A stretch of 64,000 bases of DNA from Bathynomus jamesi (GCA_023014485.1 JAJOZX010000937.1:323501-387500), one strand, 5' to 3'; positions 32,617 through 45,090 are shown, counted from the stretch's first letter. The notes: generated by a model from the letters alone, not told the origin. Program-made: numbers and translations.

Positions 32617-34058
32617 CAAAAGACCACAAAGAAACTGCACAGGGTGGAGACAATGGAGTAGTCAGATGACTTGATCCAGCGTGCCAAACACGATCCTGTC
32701 ATGAGCATACCGTTGTCAGCGGTGAGTGATGTGATTGCAGTTGAAGGCTGCTATCATCTAGCATGTTTGGTGACATTTGAGAAACGTACTAGAAAACAAG
32801 CGGTGTCAGAGGAGCAGCAACGGCCTGAAAATGAGTGCATGATGAAGCTGTGCAAAGACTTGACAGTAGGCCTGTCTCGTGGTCACGTATACGACATGTG
32901 AGACGTTTGGGACAGATACGAGAGTATGTATAATGACACCGGCATCACCGTGAAATACTCCAGGAGAACAACGTTCTACGAAGATGTTCAAAGGTTGCTT
33001 GGATCAAACGCCAGCTATGTACGCCCATTGTCAAGGGGCCTGCTGCTGATTTATCCTGGAGAGAGCTCAGATTTCATCATCTCCAAAGCACTGGCTAAGT
33101 CTTGTGAACAAGGTCCTGTCACCTCTGAGTCAGAGTCTACTGAAGATGAAAATGCTGATGTCCGCATGTGTGCCACTAGCAGCATATTCCAAGATATGGT
33201 ACACGTGGCTCTGAAGGTTCGACAAGGTCTTCTTAAAACTCCTGGACACTCCGAGACATGGCAAGGTCTTGATCAGGAACATGTTGATCGCGTCATACCC
33301 GACAGTCTGTACCTGTTTCTACGATTGCTCTTTGGGGGAATGGATGCTGTGGATGAGGGAAGTGAAGAGGACCAGAAAGTGAAGCAGAGTGTGTGTACTG
33401 TGTAGCATTGCCCAGGACATAGTCTATGCAGTCTCCAAACGACGAAAGTTGACACCAAAGCATGTGGGCTTGGGTCTTACTCTGCACCAAGCCACCCGCT
33501 CAGAAGCACTCCTAGATCTGTTCCACGCGGCAAATCACACTATTGGTGTCGACACTGTAAGAAGGAGAGACACCACCATCGCTCAGAACATCCTGGAGAG
33601 GTATGCTGAGAATGGATGTGTTTACATCCAGTGGCGGTCCTAGCTTACATGACGCCCTGGGCGAACCTCACCTTCAGCGCCCCCCCCCCTGTTCGCCAAC
33701 ACACACACATTCGAATCCCCCCAAAATAAAGGACAGACATAACTCTTTCACAAAATAACTTTTTATTGGACTAATTGTTGGAACTTCAGAACCAAAACAA
33801 AGACTCAAATTTCTGAATTTTACAAATCCTTCATCACGTAAATAGAATAACTCACTTAAGAGAATGTAATTATGATACTATGAACAGGAAAAATACAAAT
33901 TAAATTGCACAACTGCCATAAATAAACTAGAGAATCAAATTTCTAAATTGTACAAATGCTCTATCACATAAATAGAATAAGACACTTAAGAGAGGGTAAT
34001 TATTATGCTACACTTTGAACAAGAAACAAAATAAATTGCACCACAGCACAACTGCCAT

Positions 34059-37055
34059 CTAAAGCCTGACTCTTCTTACCTTCCTTGATGCAAAGTCATG
34101 AATTAAATCATCATATGAAATCTGCTCAGCAATTGTATGATTTATACTGATGATGGCCAGACCGGTAAGGCGTTCCTGTGACATAGTTGACCTCAGGTAG
34201 GATTTGATGAGCTTCAGCTTTGAAAAGCTCCTCTCTGCTTCAGCAACAGTGACTGGAAGAGTAAGACCAATTCTGAGAGCAGTCCACAAATTTGGATATA
34301 TTTCAGAGAGCTCCCTTTCATGGATAAATGTCAGCAGTTCAAGCAAGGATATGGTCTTTGATGGCAAGTCAGGCAAGTTCTTCAGCTCCTGTGCAAGCTC
34401 TCTGCCATCCAAGTCAGATTGTCCCTTAAAGTGTAGTGTAGTACTAAGGTTCACACATTGTTCTGTCAGCTCCTCAAATGTGAGATTTTGGAAATGTGTC
34501 AGCACTCCAAACTTCTCTCCCACAATTTCCAACGTGGAAAATCTTTCCTGAATGGCTGATGTTGCAGCATCAACCACTGCATTGAAAAATGTCACCTCCA
34601 GCTTCTTCAAAGCATCAATCAAGGGCTCATCAGATGCTTCATAGGAGAAGTGCCGCTTTGTGGACCTCAGCCGTTTTTGTTTTAATACAGCCTCCACATT
34701 CATTTGTTCACAGATATCTGTGGCTGCCATTTGTGCAGCCACAAAACCTGTTGCCCTGTAATTGCGGAGACCTCTCTCTGTTTTTTTTAGGAGATTTACT
34801 GCAACATCAACGTGCATGCTAGGCGACTGCATCTGCTTGCTCACATGCTGAATTTGGCACAACAGGTCATGCCACACCACTGAACAAATGGCGAAGCGGT
34901 ATGACCCAACCTCCTCTGACAGAGATTGAGCCTCGACCTTTATTACAGAGTCTTTGGTGTGGTCCCTCACCTCAATCAGTGCATCTCTCACTGCAGCTGC
35001 CTGATATCTCAGGGGCTCCACACTCTTGATCTTGCTTTCCCACCTTGTATCAGACCACATCTTCAATGTGATGTTCACATGTTTTTTCAAAATGGCCCAT
35101 CGTTGTGTGGAGGCTGAAAACAAGTTGTAAAGCTTCTGCAAGATGCCAAAGTAACTTGTGGCATCAATAGATCCCTTAGCAGCATCGGCCACAAGCAAAT
35201 TCAGAGAATGAGCCCCACATGGAACAAACAGAGCTCTGGGATTAATTTCTAGGAGCCTGGATTGAACACCCTTGTTTTTTCCCCTCATGTTGGCCCCGTT
35301 GTCGTATGATTGTCCTCTACAGTCCATGAAAGGAACTTTTAGCTCCTCCAGTCTCTTCAGAATCAGAGATGCCAAATGTTGACCAGTGGACTCCTCTGCC
35401 TCCAAAAACCCCATGAAATGTTCCTTTATATGGGGCTTCCCCTCCAGTGACACAACCCGAATCACAACTGACAACTGTTCAGTGTGGCTGATATCTGGAG
35501 TGCAATCTAGAATTATTGAAAAAAACTTTGATTGTTTGATGTCGCTCACCATTGCTGAAATGGTCTTGCTGCTCGACAAATCAATGAGTTCGTTTTGTAT
35601 GTGGTGGCCGAGGTAGCTGGTGTGACTGGAGGTCCCTTTTTGGACACGGTTAATGTGCTCTTGCATTATAGGATCAAATTGTGCCATCAGTTCAACTTCT
35701 TTCAGAAAATTGCCATTTGATGGTGAGAACAATTTTTTTGTATGTCCCCTTAGTGCCAAATTCCTAACTGCCAGAGAATGCACAATAGCAGTGAGACGTG
35801 TCAGCACCGCTCTCCATCTCAACTTCTCAGCCTCCAGAAGTGCCATCTCCTGCTTGTCAATGGTCTCCCCCTTTCTCATCCTCACTGCCAGTTCTTTCCA
35901 GATTTTCATAGAATTTAGGTGTTCTGAACTGTTGTCATGTGATGTGAGCAATGAGCTTGCATGCTTCCAGTCGGAGAGTCCCAAACTTGTTAAATTTATT
36001 TTCCTCTTGGAAAATAATGTACAACAGAAACAGAAAAGGCTGTTGTTTTTTAAGGAATAGACCAACCAACTTCTGGTTATATTTTCCCCACTAACCAATG
36101 ACTTCCTGAAGTATTGATGGTGGAAACTTCTTCCGTCACTGTCGTTTCTAGGGAATACAAAGTCAGATGGTACTTGACTTGGTCCCCTGGAAACCAGTTG
36201 TGTCCGAATTCTTTCAGTCAGAACTGAAGGCCAGTTAGCAGGGTCGGTGGACAGAGACTCATCCTCAGGAGGCGATTCTGCTCCAGGCCTTTCTAATAGA
36301 AAGAACAAGAGCATTACTCATTAGTATACACACCTAAGTTAGATAACACATTATTCACAGCACTTTGTTATGGTGGTGGTGGTGTTATGGAATTATGGTG
36401 GTGAAACACCACACATACCCAGTAACCCAGACCCAGTGATAATAACATTATAATTTATAACTGTTTGCAAAATGCTTTGCAGGGATGCACACACATACAC
36501 ATACACACACACGCACACACTCACAGACATATGTGCACACAAACTCACCTGAAGAGTCCTGCCGGGGAGAAGTAGAAGCAAATGGGTCTTCATCCTCAGG
36601 ATCAGACTGCATTTGTGGAGACATATGTGAGGCTGAGGAGGTAGATGGCTCCTCAGCCTCAATAATGGCAGAAGTAGACGGCTTCTCATCCTGGCTAGGC
36701 AGAGGGTGTTCCAAAATATTTCAAAAGTGCCCCTGCAAATAGTAAAATAGAACATAACAGACCAATGCATGAATAGGCTAGTACAATTAATTTAACATGT
36801 TATTAAGCACAATTTATTAAACTTTTAGAATAGGAAACAAATGAATAATACAACCTCCTTGGTTAATGGCTAATTATATACATAATAGTACACTTCAAAT
36901 GACTCAGAAAGCTATATCACAAAATAGCAGTGCAATATAGCAGTGAAGAGTAGATGACATAGCTCTATACCTTTATCTTTTGCTCGTTTCTCCTCTTCTT
37001 CTTTCCTCTTTTTTCTAAACTGAGCACCTGATAGCTTTGACCTCTTCTTATCCAT
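34059..37055 (-). CDS. hAT transposase, ZMYM1-like, three exons
   Basis: Exon 1 runs from ATG 37055 to 36971 (a Lys/Arg/Glu-rich N-terminus, donor GTATAG). Exon 2 is 36732-36549 (acceptor TTTGCAG, donor GTGAGT) and exon 3 is 36292-34059 (acceptor TTCTATTAG). Exon 3 continues the exon 2 frame and encodes a TTF-type zinc finger (FCFCCTLFSK), a DUF4371-like region, catalytic Asp candidates in IILDCTPD and QSYDNGANM, and a hATC dimerisation domain with AEAERSFSKLKLIKSYLRST near the end. Only exon 2 seems damaged: a one-base shift between its first codons and SQDEK is needed to join exon 1. Exon 3 alone gives about 744 uninterrupted residues. It cuts and pastes its own DNA in the nucleus. Confidence 0.85.
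36485..36540. repeat. (CA)n microsatellite inside hAT intron
   Basis: An interrupted CA repeat lies within the second transposase intron (36548-36293). Confidence 0.8.
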
Positions 37056-40000
37056 TTGCGGTTATTTGACAGACCTTAGTGGCTTAGTGTGAAGATTCGT
37101 TCTGTAATAAATAATATACATTTCACTATTTAACCAAACCCAGAAAAATAACATTACATATGTTAAAGTATGGGCCTTTATTCCCAATAATATTAATCTG
37201 GAAGCATTTTGCATTGTTTAGGTCTTTTATGGGAAGGTTTATGGAAAATGCAATAGATGGTTTTTTATTAATAAAAATATATTTATTGATCTTTTATTAT
37301 TTATTTTATTTTATTTTTTATTTTTATTTATTTCTTTATTTATTTATTCTTATTTTTATTTTTATTTTTTTTGCAGGCGCTCATGCCGCCCCTCCACAAA
37401 TGCCGCCCTGTGCGGCTGCCCATATTGCCCATATGAGGAACCGCCACTGTTTACATCCCTGACACCATCGTCAAAGAGAGAATGATTCACTGCTCTTGGA
37501 GTCAACCTTAGACGGGAAGAACACCTTCCACAGCACTCAACTGATGGTATGGCAGAGAGGCCCCCCTCCACAGCAGAGTCATGGCCAAAAGGGTGGCAAG
37601 CACAAGAGATCGAAATCTATCAAACCTGATGACCTGCAGGAGTTCCAAAGGCTGGACCAGGCTACCCTCCCATCTGGCAAGAGGCCATCTCCTCCTGGCG
37701 GCGACACTGACATAGACGACGTGCACATGAACTTAAGAGGGACCGGGCACGTGCCAAGGACTTGGCCTGGGTGGTGTCACGCATCCATGATGAAGCGATG
37801 TCCGTTCCAAGCTGGGGAGCACTCAATCAATCTGTCAGCACTGCGGATCCATCAGTAACGACCGCCGGGATGTTGCCAATCCTGCAGGCACCATCAGATG
37901 ACAATGACACCATGACCACCGTCATCAATCGCTTCATGGCCATTTCTGAGTATGTCAGCCAGAAGTACACCATCATCACTGCTGATCAGCCTCTGTACAG
38001 CAGGGGTAAGGAACTAGCCTGGGCAAACTCGAAATTTGCCAACGTGGTCTTGCTCATGGGAGGCCTCCATATCTGCTTCAACTTTCTGAAAGCCATTGGT
38101 CAACACATGGAAAGTGTGGGACTTGATGACTTATGGACAAAGGCAGGTGTGTACGCGGCTAACACCACTGAGACAATGCTAGACGGCAAGGCCTACTACC
38201 GAGCTGTGAGAGGTCACCAGCTGACGTATGAGGCACTGTGGCGCATCAAGTGGCAGATGTTTGAGTCATGGCTGGCTGCAACTGGCAACTGAGATGAGAA
38301 CGTCAAACAGCTTCCTCTCAATGTTGTTTCGCTTTTCAAAGACAGAGCTGACATAGATGAGATGCGCGATGCTGTTGACAACTCCTCAGACGTTTTGGCA
38401 GATGAGAAATTCCACAGTCTCATGGAGGAATTCAATGACCAGCACTCTGAAAATCCCAACTTCATGCTGTGGTCATCCTACATGGAAATGGTAGAGATCC
38501 TACTGGCCTTCATCAGAGCTCAGAGAGATGGCATGTGGAGTCTCCACATAGAAGCCTTTGCTGCAATGCTGCCTTGGCTAACTATCTATGACCACATAAA
38601 CTATGCACGTTGGGGGCCGGTCTACTTGGCTGATATGAGAGGTCTTGAGAAGTCAGCGCTAGAAGTTCATGCAGAGTTCTGTAATGGGAACTTTGTCGTC
38701 AAGAGGACGGCGAAGCGCTTCAACCAAGTTCCAGCTGATCAAGCAACCGAATGGATAAATCGTATATGCAAGATGCACAATGGTATCATCGGCATCACAA
38801 AGAATGACCAAGCAAGAGACAGGTTCTGCATCACATGGTCAGAGCGGTCACGCATCTCTCAAGACACAAGATGCCTCTTTAATCTTCAAGATGATGATGG
38901 GGAAGCCACCTTCACTCGGGTTGGCAGTCTGCCTTCTCGCACTAGGCGTGACGCTCATGATGTCATGAAGCTAGTTCAGCAGTTGAAGCAGTTTGACGAC
39001 TTCAGAGTTCACGTGAGTGAAGTAGGAGATACAGATGCCGCCACTAACATCCCACTTGTTTCACTGGCAACCAAAGACACTGCACCCACAGATGTTGTGG
39101 AGAACCTGTTGACAGCTCAGGATCGAGGAAAGCAGCATATAATCGGTTTCATGAAGGAGAGACTGATTGAACAGATAGTAGGCTTCCATGAAACGATGAA
39201 GAAACATCGGTCGTAAACCTTCGCTGATGTGTACAAAGCTACAGTTTCCACCAAGCAGAACATACAGAAGACCATGAAAGCTGACAGGAAGCTACTACAG
39301 CGGCTCCTGAATGCCGCGACCGCAGGTCGCTTGGTGGAGATGGTCAACGTCTTGAAGCATGAACTGTCCCCAGTCCCATTTAGTCTGGCGAAGGCAGGAG
39401 GAGAGATGAATTCGACATCGAAGTCTTAGCTGATGAACGTCCTGATGGCTCAGCAGACCATAAGCTCAGAGGTTCCAACCTCTGATCTGAAGACCTGTGT
39501 GATGATAGATGGCCATGCATTCATCCAAGCTCTTGGCAAGCCTGGCGGCTGTCGGACATTCGGCGACTATTCTGAAGTGTTCTTCAAGGCCGTGACGAGT
39601 TATTTCAATGAAAACAACAAGAGTTGATGTCATCTTTGATCGGTACGCAGGGGAAGGATCGATCAAATCATTTACCAGGACAAAGTGTGCAAGCAAGAAG
39701 AAACCGATTCGGAAAGTTATTGATGGCCCACAAGTTCCACTGCCTGAAGTGTGGAAAAATTTCATGGCCCTGGATACAAACAAGGCTGACCTAGCCTTGT
39801 TTTTCTCTAACGTCATCACTGAGAAGGGCAGAGATCTTCAAGAAAGATGTCAGCTGGTGACAGGGGGTGGCTTCTCTGAAGCCACTGAAGTACGGTCAAC
39901 CAGGCGACATGACGTTCGACTGCAAATAGCATTATAGCAACCATGAAGAGGCGGACACCAGGCTCATCCTTCACTCATGTGATGCAGCGTCCCAGGGTTA

Positions 40001-41204
40001 TGAACGAGTACTGGTAGTGTGCAGAGATATTGATGTAATGGTGCTGCTGATTCACTTCATTTGCACCAATGTCGCTGAAGTGTGGATGCTGTGCGGAACG
40101 GCCAAGAACCGAAAATGCTACCCCGTGCACAATGTATTCAAGAGTTTGTCGCTCCCAGTCAGGGACAACCTGGTCAGCTTCCACGCTTTGACCAGGTGCG
40201 ACACAGTCTCGTCCTTTAGTGGTCATGGAAAAAAGAAGTGTTGGAAGGTGTTCAGTGACTACCCACTCCTGCTGCACGCCATTGGTCAAGATGGGGATAT
40301 CGCAGATGTTGAGGAGTTTGTGTGTCATTTGTATGGCACCCCGGAACAACACACAGTTGATGACGCCAGAGTTCACCTTTTTGGGAAGGCCAAGAAGACT
40401 CTGGAAATGCTCCCACCGACAAAGGATGCCCTGGAGCTCCACGCCAAGCGGGTAAGCTATCAGGCCAAAATATGACTCCAGGCTAACAAAGAGCACGTAG
40501 ATGTTGAAGATCCGGTGGACACTTCAGCCTGGAAGTTGGAAGATGGGAGCCTCCTACCAGTGTGGACAAGACTTCCTCCAATCCCTGAAGCCTGGCTGGA
40601 GCTTGTTGCTTGTGGTTGCAAGAAAAAGTGAAAGACAGCTAGATGCAACTGCTTCAGGAAAAGGATGAAGTGTACGACAGCTTGTGGTTGTGACGACAGC
40701 GGTTGCTGTAACCCAGCTGGACAGTAGATCTATGTCTCTCTTCCGGGCTGAAATCAAGAGAAGCTGGAATGTGCTGTAAAGAACTAATAACTCTGTTCTT
40801 AAGTGATTGCAATCCACACAATTGTGACTGTCAGTGCAGCATTTCGGTGCTGTTCATCAAGAAACGTCAACTTGTAGATGTTACTAGTGTGTAAACTGTA
40901 TAGTTATGGGGCTATATTTACTGCTTTGTGATTTAGTTGTGATAATTATGTTATTGTGAGCACTTAATTCATGCCATCAAACTTATTAGGCACTAATCAT
41001 GTTAAAATAAATTGTTTTGACACGCTCAATGTTTTTTTTCGACAATTAAAATAAAAAATCACAAATTTTTAGCACAATTTCGGTCGTGATTAACTTGAAT
41101 TTGACCTTGAGTTGGTAATTCGGATGGAATAAGCGTGTCATCATACTTCTTTATTACTAAGTGTGGCAAAATGAAACATTTGGTCAAACCAATTGGCTCA
41201 GAAT

Positions 41205-41399
41205 ATTTTTTTAAAATTAAAATTAGAAAATATCATTTTTTGCACAGTTTGACCTCGAAAATGACCTTCAAAGCCAAAAGCGAGAGTGGCATCCACCTCA
41301 TTTTATTCCTCACCCACAGGTACATTGATTTAGCATGGGTGCCAGCTATAAACCAAAAAACGCCGTTCAAAGTCGATTTTTTAATTTTGGTCGGTCCAC
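41205..41399 (-). repeat. Right terminal inverted repeat of the PIN-type transposon
   Basis: Read on the minus strand from 41399 it begins GTGGACCGACCAAAATTAA and matches the left arm at 22590. The 3' untranslated part of the element (40728-41204) has no other gene. Confidence 0.75.
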
Positions 41400-41830
41400 T
41401 ACTACATCTCTGCGCTGCGCGAATAAGACTAGATATTGTGTTTAGCGATACATCACGCATATAGCTGTTCTTGAAAAACAGTTTTTGGTTGATGAAGAGC
41501 ACGCTTATGTTAAGATTGTGGGAGAACACTAAATATTTCGGCGAACGTTTTATTCATTTCTAACATGAGATCGTCAATTACAATAACCGTGTGTTCATCG
41601 CCCTTTATCGAGCTAACATCATAAACACCTTTGTGGATAAAATAATGTCTCGGTAATCGTTGAAGACGGGTTGGTATGTCGAATAGCACCATATAACTTT
41701 ATATACAGGTTTTGAGAACGGCTCAACTTTATCTTTAATGATTTTAAGCATAAACACGGTTTACTACAACCTGCCGGATATAATGCATGTAGAAGGACTC
41801 GTGAACCTGAATTTTTCTAGAGTTCATCTC
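41400..41830 (-). pseudogene. Polinton-like packaging ATPase, N-terminal half
   Basis: On the minus strand the sequence runs from about 41830 with FTSPSTCIISG and a degraded P-loop containing two stops, then MLKIIKDKVEPFSKPVYKV, a Walker B-like VIVIDDLMLE (about 41580), and after a frameshift near 41525 the block NISVLFINQKLFFKN and MRDVSLNT, ending at the TA target site at 41400. These are the A, B and sensor-type blocks of an FtsK/HerA packaging ATPase, which pumps the element genome into capsids. The C-terminal half is at 22397-22589. It is transcribed divergently from the polymerase that begins at 41928. Confidence 0.72.
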
Positions 41831-41927
41831 TAACGTGGAACACTTTTAAACGCTGGCTTTACCAAATATAATAAAATTTCGAGCACCAGGCGTTATAGTC
41901 ATTAACATTATTTTCTTCTACAGAACC
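41831..41927. promoter_or_regulatory. Divergent intergenic region between ATPase and polymerase
   Basis: About 100 bp separate the two oppositely oriented genes and must hold both promoters or 5' ends. A TTATTTTCTTCTACAG stretch just before the polymerase start looks like a splice acceptor. No clear TATA box can be assigned. Confidence 0.3.
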
Positions 41928-42969
41928 GTGAATGATGACATCACCGGGCCTCAACAATCATGTGTCCTGGATGATGACGATGACGTTGTAATTATTGAGA
42001 CACCAGACTGCATCAGTGCTCCAACCCCCAATCCCGCATCCGTCAGCGTTCCGGAACCCTCAACATCAACAACATCCACCATGCCACCCAATCCAAAAAA
42101 ACGGAGACTCGAGGCTGAAAGACGCAGATCAGAAACGTCCTCGACGCCAGGTAGAAAGCGCGTAAAATTCTCCACGAATGTGACAAGTGTTAAACCCTAA
42201 GTAAATTCTCAAAATGTGGCAGAGCCTCAGCCCTCCACGTCTTACGGTACAACACCTACAGTAGCCCCTACACCAAATGAATATGTTCCCACTCACCCCC
42301 GCTCAATACCCCATCCTGCTGTACTCACCGCCTCGTCAGCAATACCTCAGCCTGTAGACGGAGGGATATCAATCGAACTGGTGCGCAACGTCACCTCCAC
42401 CCCTGCCCTGACTAGAAACTAGTACGCAGTCAGGGCCGATCCGCGTGCTGTGTATAACAACGGGGTTGAACATGGACTGCGGCGCATAGTTAAACGTATC
42501 GTTGAGTTTGCCCTGCGGAGCAGTGAGGAGCGCGAGTCCAGAGTAAGGATGGCCCTCGGACTCGGGGCAAATGATGAAGATAGAGATGACTTTTGGATAG
42601 TAATACCCTATAGGAGACTGTCTGTATACGACACGCCCTAAATTTTGGAACGCGTCGAGCAAGCCACCCAGAGCGGTACAGAGTTTAACTTGGAGAACTT
42701 CACGATCGATATAGATAATGTTTACCGCGTTGTCGGGCATACGGCCACGCGTTATACATTTAACTTTAATAGCTGCCAAATATACAGAAACCACGCTAAT
42801 CTTGATCGAGGTTGTGGCTATATAACATTAAATACAGTTGCCAAAAAAATTTGGTTGCCTTGGATTGTTCAGTGTGTAGGTAAACTAGCCATAGATTGCG
42901 GGCTTGACTTTAACTGTAATATGGGCCCTGAAGAGTTGAGAAAGGAAGAACGAACGATGAGGGTACGTA
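41928..42969 (+). pseudogene. Polinton-like DNA polymerase, N-terminal piece, unit P1
   Basis: The ORF starts at 41928 with an acidic run (DDDDDVV), Pro/Ser/Thr-rich sequence and a basic cluster (PKKRRLEAERRR) that could be a nuclear localisation signal. After in-frame stops near 42198 and 42421 and a shift near 42640, it continues with FWIVIPYRRL and CGYI segments matching 1781-2250 of unit A. It ends abruptly at 42969 at the 8 bp duplication GGTACGTA, and polymerase coding resumes in frame at 55044. The acidic N-terminus and basic cluster are absent from unit A here because its start is cut off. Confidence 0.8.
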
Positions 42970-42999
42970 CAGGTAAAGGCATGTATCTAGGATTTGCTC

Positions 43000-44170
43000 A
43001 AGGGAGGGTGCGAAGGGAACGTTGTAGGTTATACATACGTTTCATCATTCACCTATACTACTACAATCTAACATGCTTAATATCACGTTCTCGGTGTAGG
43101 ATGAAATGATAATGAACGTCTTTTGCATTAGTGCTTTTTAGCATGTTAATATGTTTTATTATTTGAAAACTTGCATATGTCATTGTTTTTCCACCGATGT
43201 AACAACAATTGATTATTAGAAAAACGTGATAATAAGCAGTTTCTTTAGTGATATTAAGCAAGGCATTTTCCATGTGTTGAATATCAGCCGTACGTGGTTT
43301 ATCAAATATAGTAATATCAACCGAGTTATGATCCAAAGCGATGTGATATAAATGGGTTACACTATGTACGTTTTCAAATAGTTCATGCTAGCTCAATACG
43401 ATCAAAGGACAGGTAAACATACAGATTTATTGCAATTGAGATTAATTTGTATTAAATTTGACAGCGAAATCAATATTTATAAGTTACGTAATCTATCGGC
43501 CTGGCAAGTTTATACACAGAGAAAGGATTACACACTACAGATATACATACTCAATTGTTCAAGTGTATGCAGTTAGGTAGACACAAAACTAGCCCATAAG
43601 AGAGTATTAGATCATTTGACCAATAAATCAACAGCCAAAGTAGAACCGGGAGTTGTGACGTTACGGACACACTTTTTTTATCACAAAACTAGTGCAGCGA
43701 TTGTTGTGTGATAATTTCTTTAGTTTCTAGTGTTATTCCAGCATCATGTTCAATCGTTTCGCTTTTTTACGAGCAAATCTGTCCAAAACTTCGTCTGCAT
43801 CGCTTAAGCGCAAATTGTCTGATTCTAATGTTAACATAGAGTTGAGTTTAAGAAATACTGTACGTACATATCATAAGAATACGCATTCATTAATACTTCA
43901 AGCATAAATAGTATCAATATCCGTGATTGTTACACATAGATTACATAATTATGAATTAATCACACATTAAATAAATAGTTCAGACTAGCAAAAGGTCGGC
44001 GCTACGCGCCGATTTTGTTAGATTTGGGTGCTTCGGCTGAATTGTGGGCCTACGGCGTATTTTATTTTGAACATCAGTAGCCCTTTATCTGGATATCATT
44101 CGTATTCCTCTCACCTTAGGCCTCAGTAATTGGGGTGCCTGCGACCTTCCAGTTACTGGCAAACCAATTA
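43000..44170. other. Left inner part of the hAT-like element, no recognised gene
   Basis: Two short ORFs (43336-43061 minus, 91 codons; 43385-43576 plus, 63 codons) show no known motif. The rest is AT-rich. The 43990-44060 stretch has short palindromic GC-rich blocks (GGCGCTACGCGCC). Confidence 0.4.
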
Positions 44171-44177
44171 TTCATTC

Positions 44178-44295
44178 AATAAAACTACAGAAAAGAACGC
44201 AGCCATGAAAATCTAAAGCTTCACAAATCTTAATACAATGAGCTCGGATTTGAAGCCTAAGATTTTCACGACTGCGTTCATTTCTATAGTTTTAT
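44178..44295. repeat. Imperfect inverted repeat, about 37 bp arms
   Basis: ATAAAACTACAGAAAAGAAC at 44178 pairs with GTTCATTTCTATAGTTTTAT ending at 44295. The arms contain a few mismatches and enclose about 45 bp. It may be a small foldback element. Confidence 0.7.
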
Positions 44296-44457
44296 TGACC
44301 AAATAACTAAACCGACAGTAATTGGGGGCCCTGCGGCCCGCCAAATCATAGTTTTCATTGTTTCGAGTGCATCGATAATATTGTTATAGTGTTCCATTAG
44401 TTGTGATAAGCATGATCTTCCTGACCGGAATCGATGTTCGTTATCATTTTTTTTTCT

Positions 44458-44865
44458 GAGTTTCCCCATTAACCCCACCCCCTCCCCCATTACCCCACCC
44501 CTCTCCAAATACCCCCTCCCCTCCCACCCCTCTCCCCCATTTACCCCACCAATTTTGTTCTGAGTTTCCCATTAACCCCACCCCCTCCCCCAATACCCCC
44601 TCCCCACCCCCTCTCCCCCAATACCCCCTCCCCACACCCCTCCCCCATTTACCCCCACCCTTCCCCCATTATCCCAAGGGGGGAAGGGGGCTGGCACCTT
44701 GCAAAGGATTTACTTTAATTTTTTTTGAAGGGGGCTGGCACCTTGCAAAGGATTGACTTTAATTTTTTTGGGTTACATATATATATATCGCATCTATTTT
44801 CTGAGTTTCCCCATTAACCCCACCCCTCCCCCATTACCCACCCCTCCCCCATTTTGTGCCAAAAT
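44458..44865. repeat. C/G-tract minisatellite, potential quadruplex DNA
   Basis: A unit close to TTTCCCCATTAACCCCACCC repeats with CCCCTCCCCCATTACCCC variants, broken by a duplicated GGGGGCTGGCACCTTGCAAA segment (44690-44760). The minus strand carries dozens of runs of three to five G. Confidence 0.85.
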
Positions 44866-45058
44866 TATGATTAAAAATGAAGAAAGGGAAGAACTGTACC
44901 CCTAAAGAGGGGGGCAGGATTTATGTTAGGGAATTTTTTTTTTTTAGCATGGGCACTGCGCAATAAAAAGACGCATCGAATTGGTGAAAACCGCAGTGTT
45001 CTGCACCAGTTGTAGCGACCTGTAGGTGTGCTGCAAAAAACTGTTAATATATATATAG

Positions 45059-45090
<32 letters not shown>

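Larger units (their letters stand above)
33629..37449 (-). mobile_element. hAT transposon, 3821 bp, TSD TTTACATC
   Basis: Terminal inverted repeats are CAGTGGCGGTCC (33629) and GGAACCGCCACTG (37437-37449). The 8 bp duplication TTTACATC is at 33621-33628 and 37450-37457. It carries a transposase gene on the minus strand with two introns and a nearly intact frame. The 3' non-coding part is 33629-34058, and the 5' part beyond 37055 is T-rich. Confidence 0.95.
23186..40727 (+). pseudogene. PIN/FEN1-like nuclease family protein, interrupted three times
   Basis: The ATG at 23186 is followed by only six codons before the BEL insertion. Coding resumes at 31277 with a basic stretch and CCFFCQ, breaks at the hAT MITE (31670), resumes at 32625 and runs to 33620, breaks at the hAT (33629), and resumes at 37458. 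The C-terminal half has VMIDGHAFIQ (about 39500), VDVIFDRY (about 39625), HEEADTRLILH (about 39945), VCRDIDVMVL (about 40020), ALTRCDTVSSFSGHGKK (about 40185) and a Cys-rich tail ending at 40727. The D, EADT, D-x-D and CDT series resembles PIN/FEN1-type nucleases. Several stops and frameshifts exist besides the insertions (for example near 31390, 32900, 38292, 39216, 39430, 39625, 39937). I recall relatives as uncharacterised multicopy proteins of marine invertebrates. Confidence 0.65.
22590..41399 (+). mobile_element. TA-flanked transposon with PIN/FEN1-like gene, 18.8 kb with nested insertions
   Basis: The outer ends are inverted: GTGGGCCGGCCAAAAATTG at 22590 and the complement of GTGGACCGACCAAAATTAA at 41399, with homology continuing about 200 bp inward at roughly three quarters identity. 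TA is duplicated at 22588-22589 and 41400-41401. The element split a Polinton-like ATPase. Subtracting the BEL element and two hATs leaves about 6 kb, most of it one plus-strand gene (23186-40727). I know no described superfamily that combines these ends with this gene. Confidence 0.75.

Noticed and set aside
34204..36060. Plus-strand ORFs across the hAT element
   Set aside because: They are shadows of the intact 744-codon transposase exon on the minus strand.
38214..39347. Minus-strand ORFs inside the PIN-type gene
   Set aside because: They lie opposite a long plus-strand coding region with clear motifs and have no motif of their own.
43061..43576. Two short ORFs as capsid or accessory genes of the Polinton-like unit
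   Set aside because: They lie inside the hAT-like insertion bounded by GGTACGTA, so they are not part of the unit, and they show no motif.
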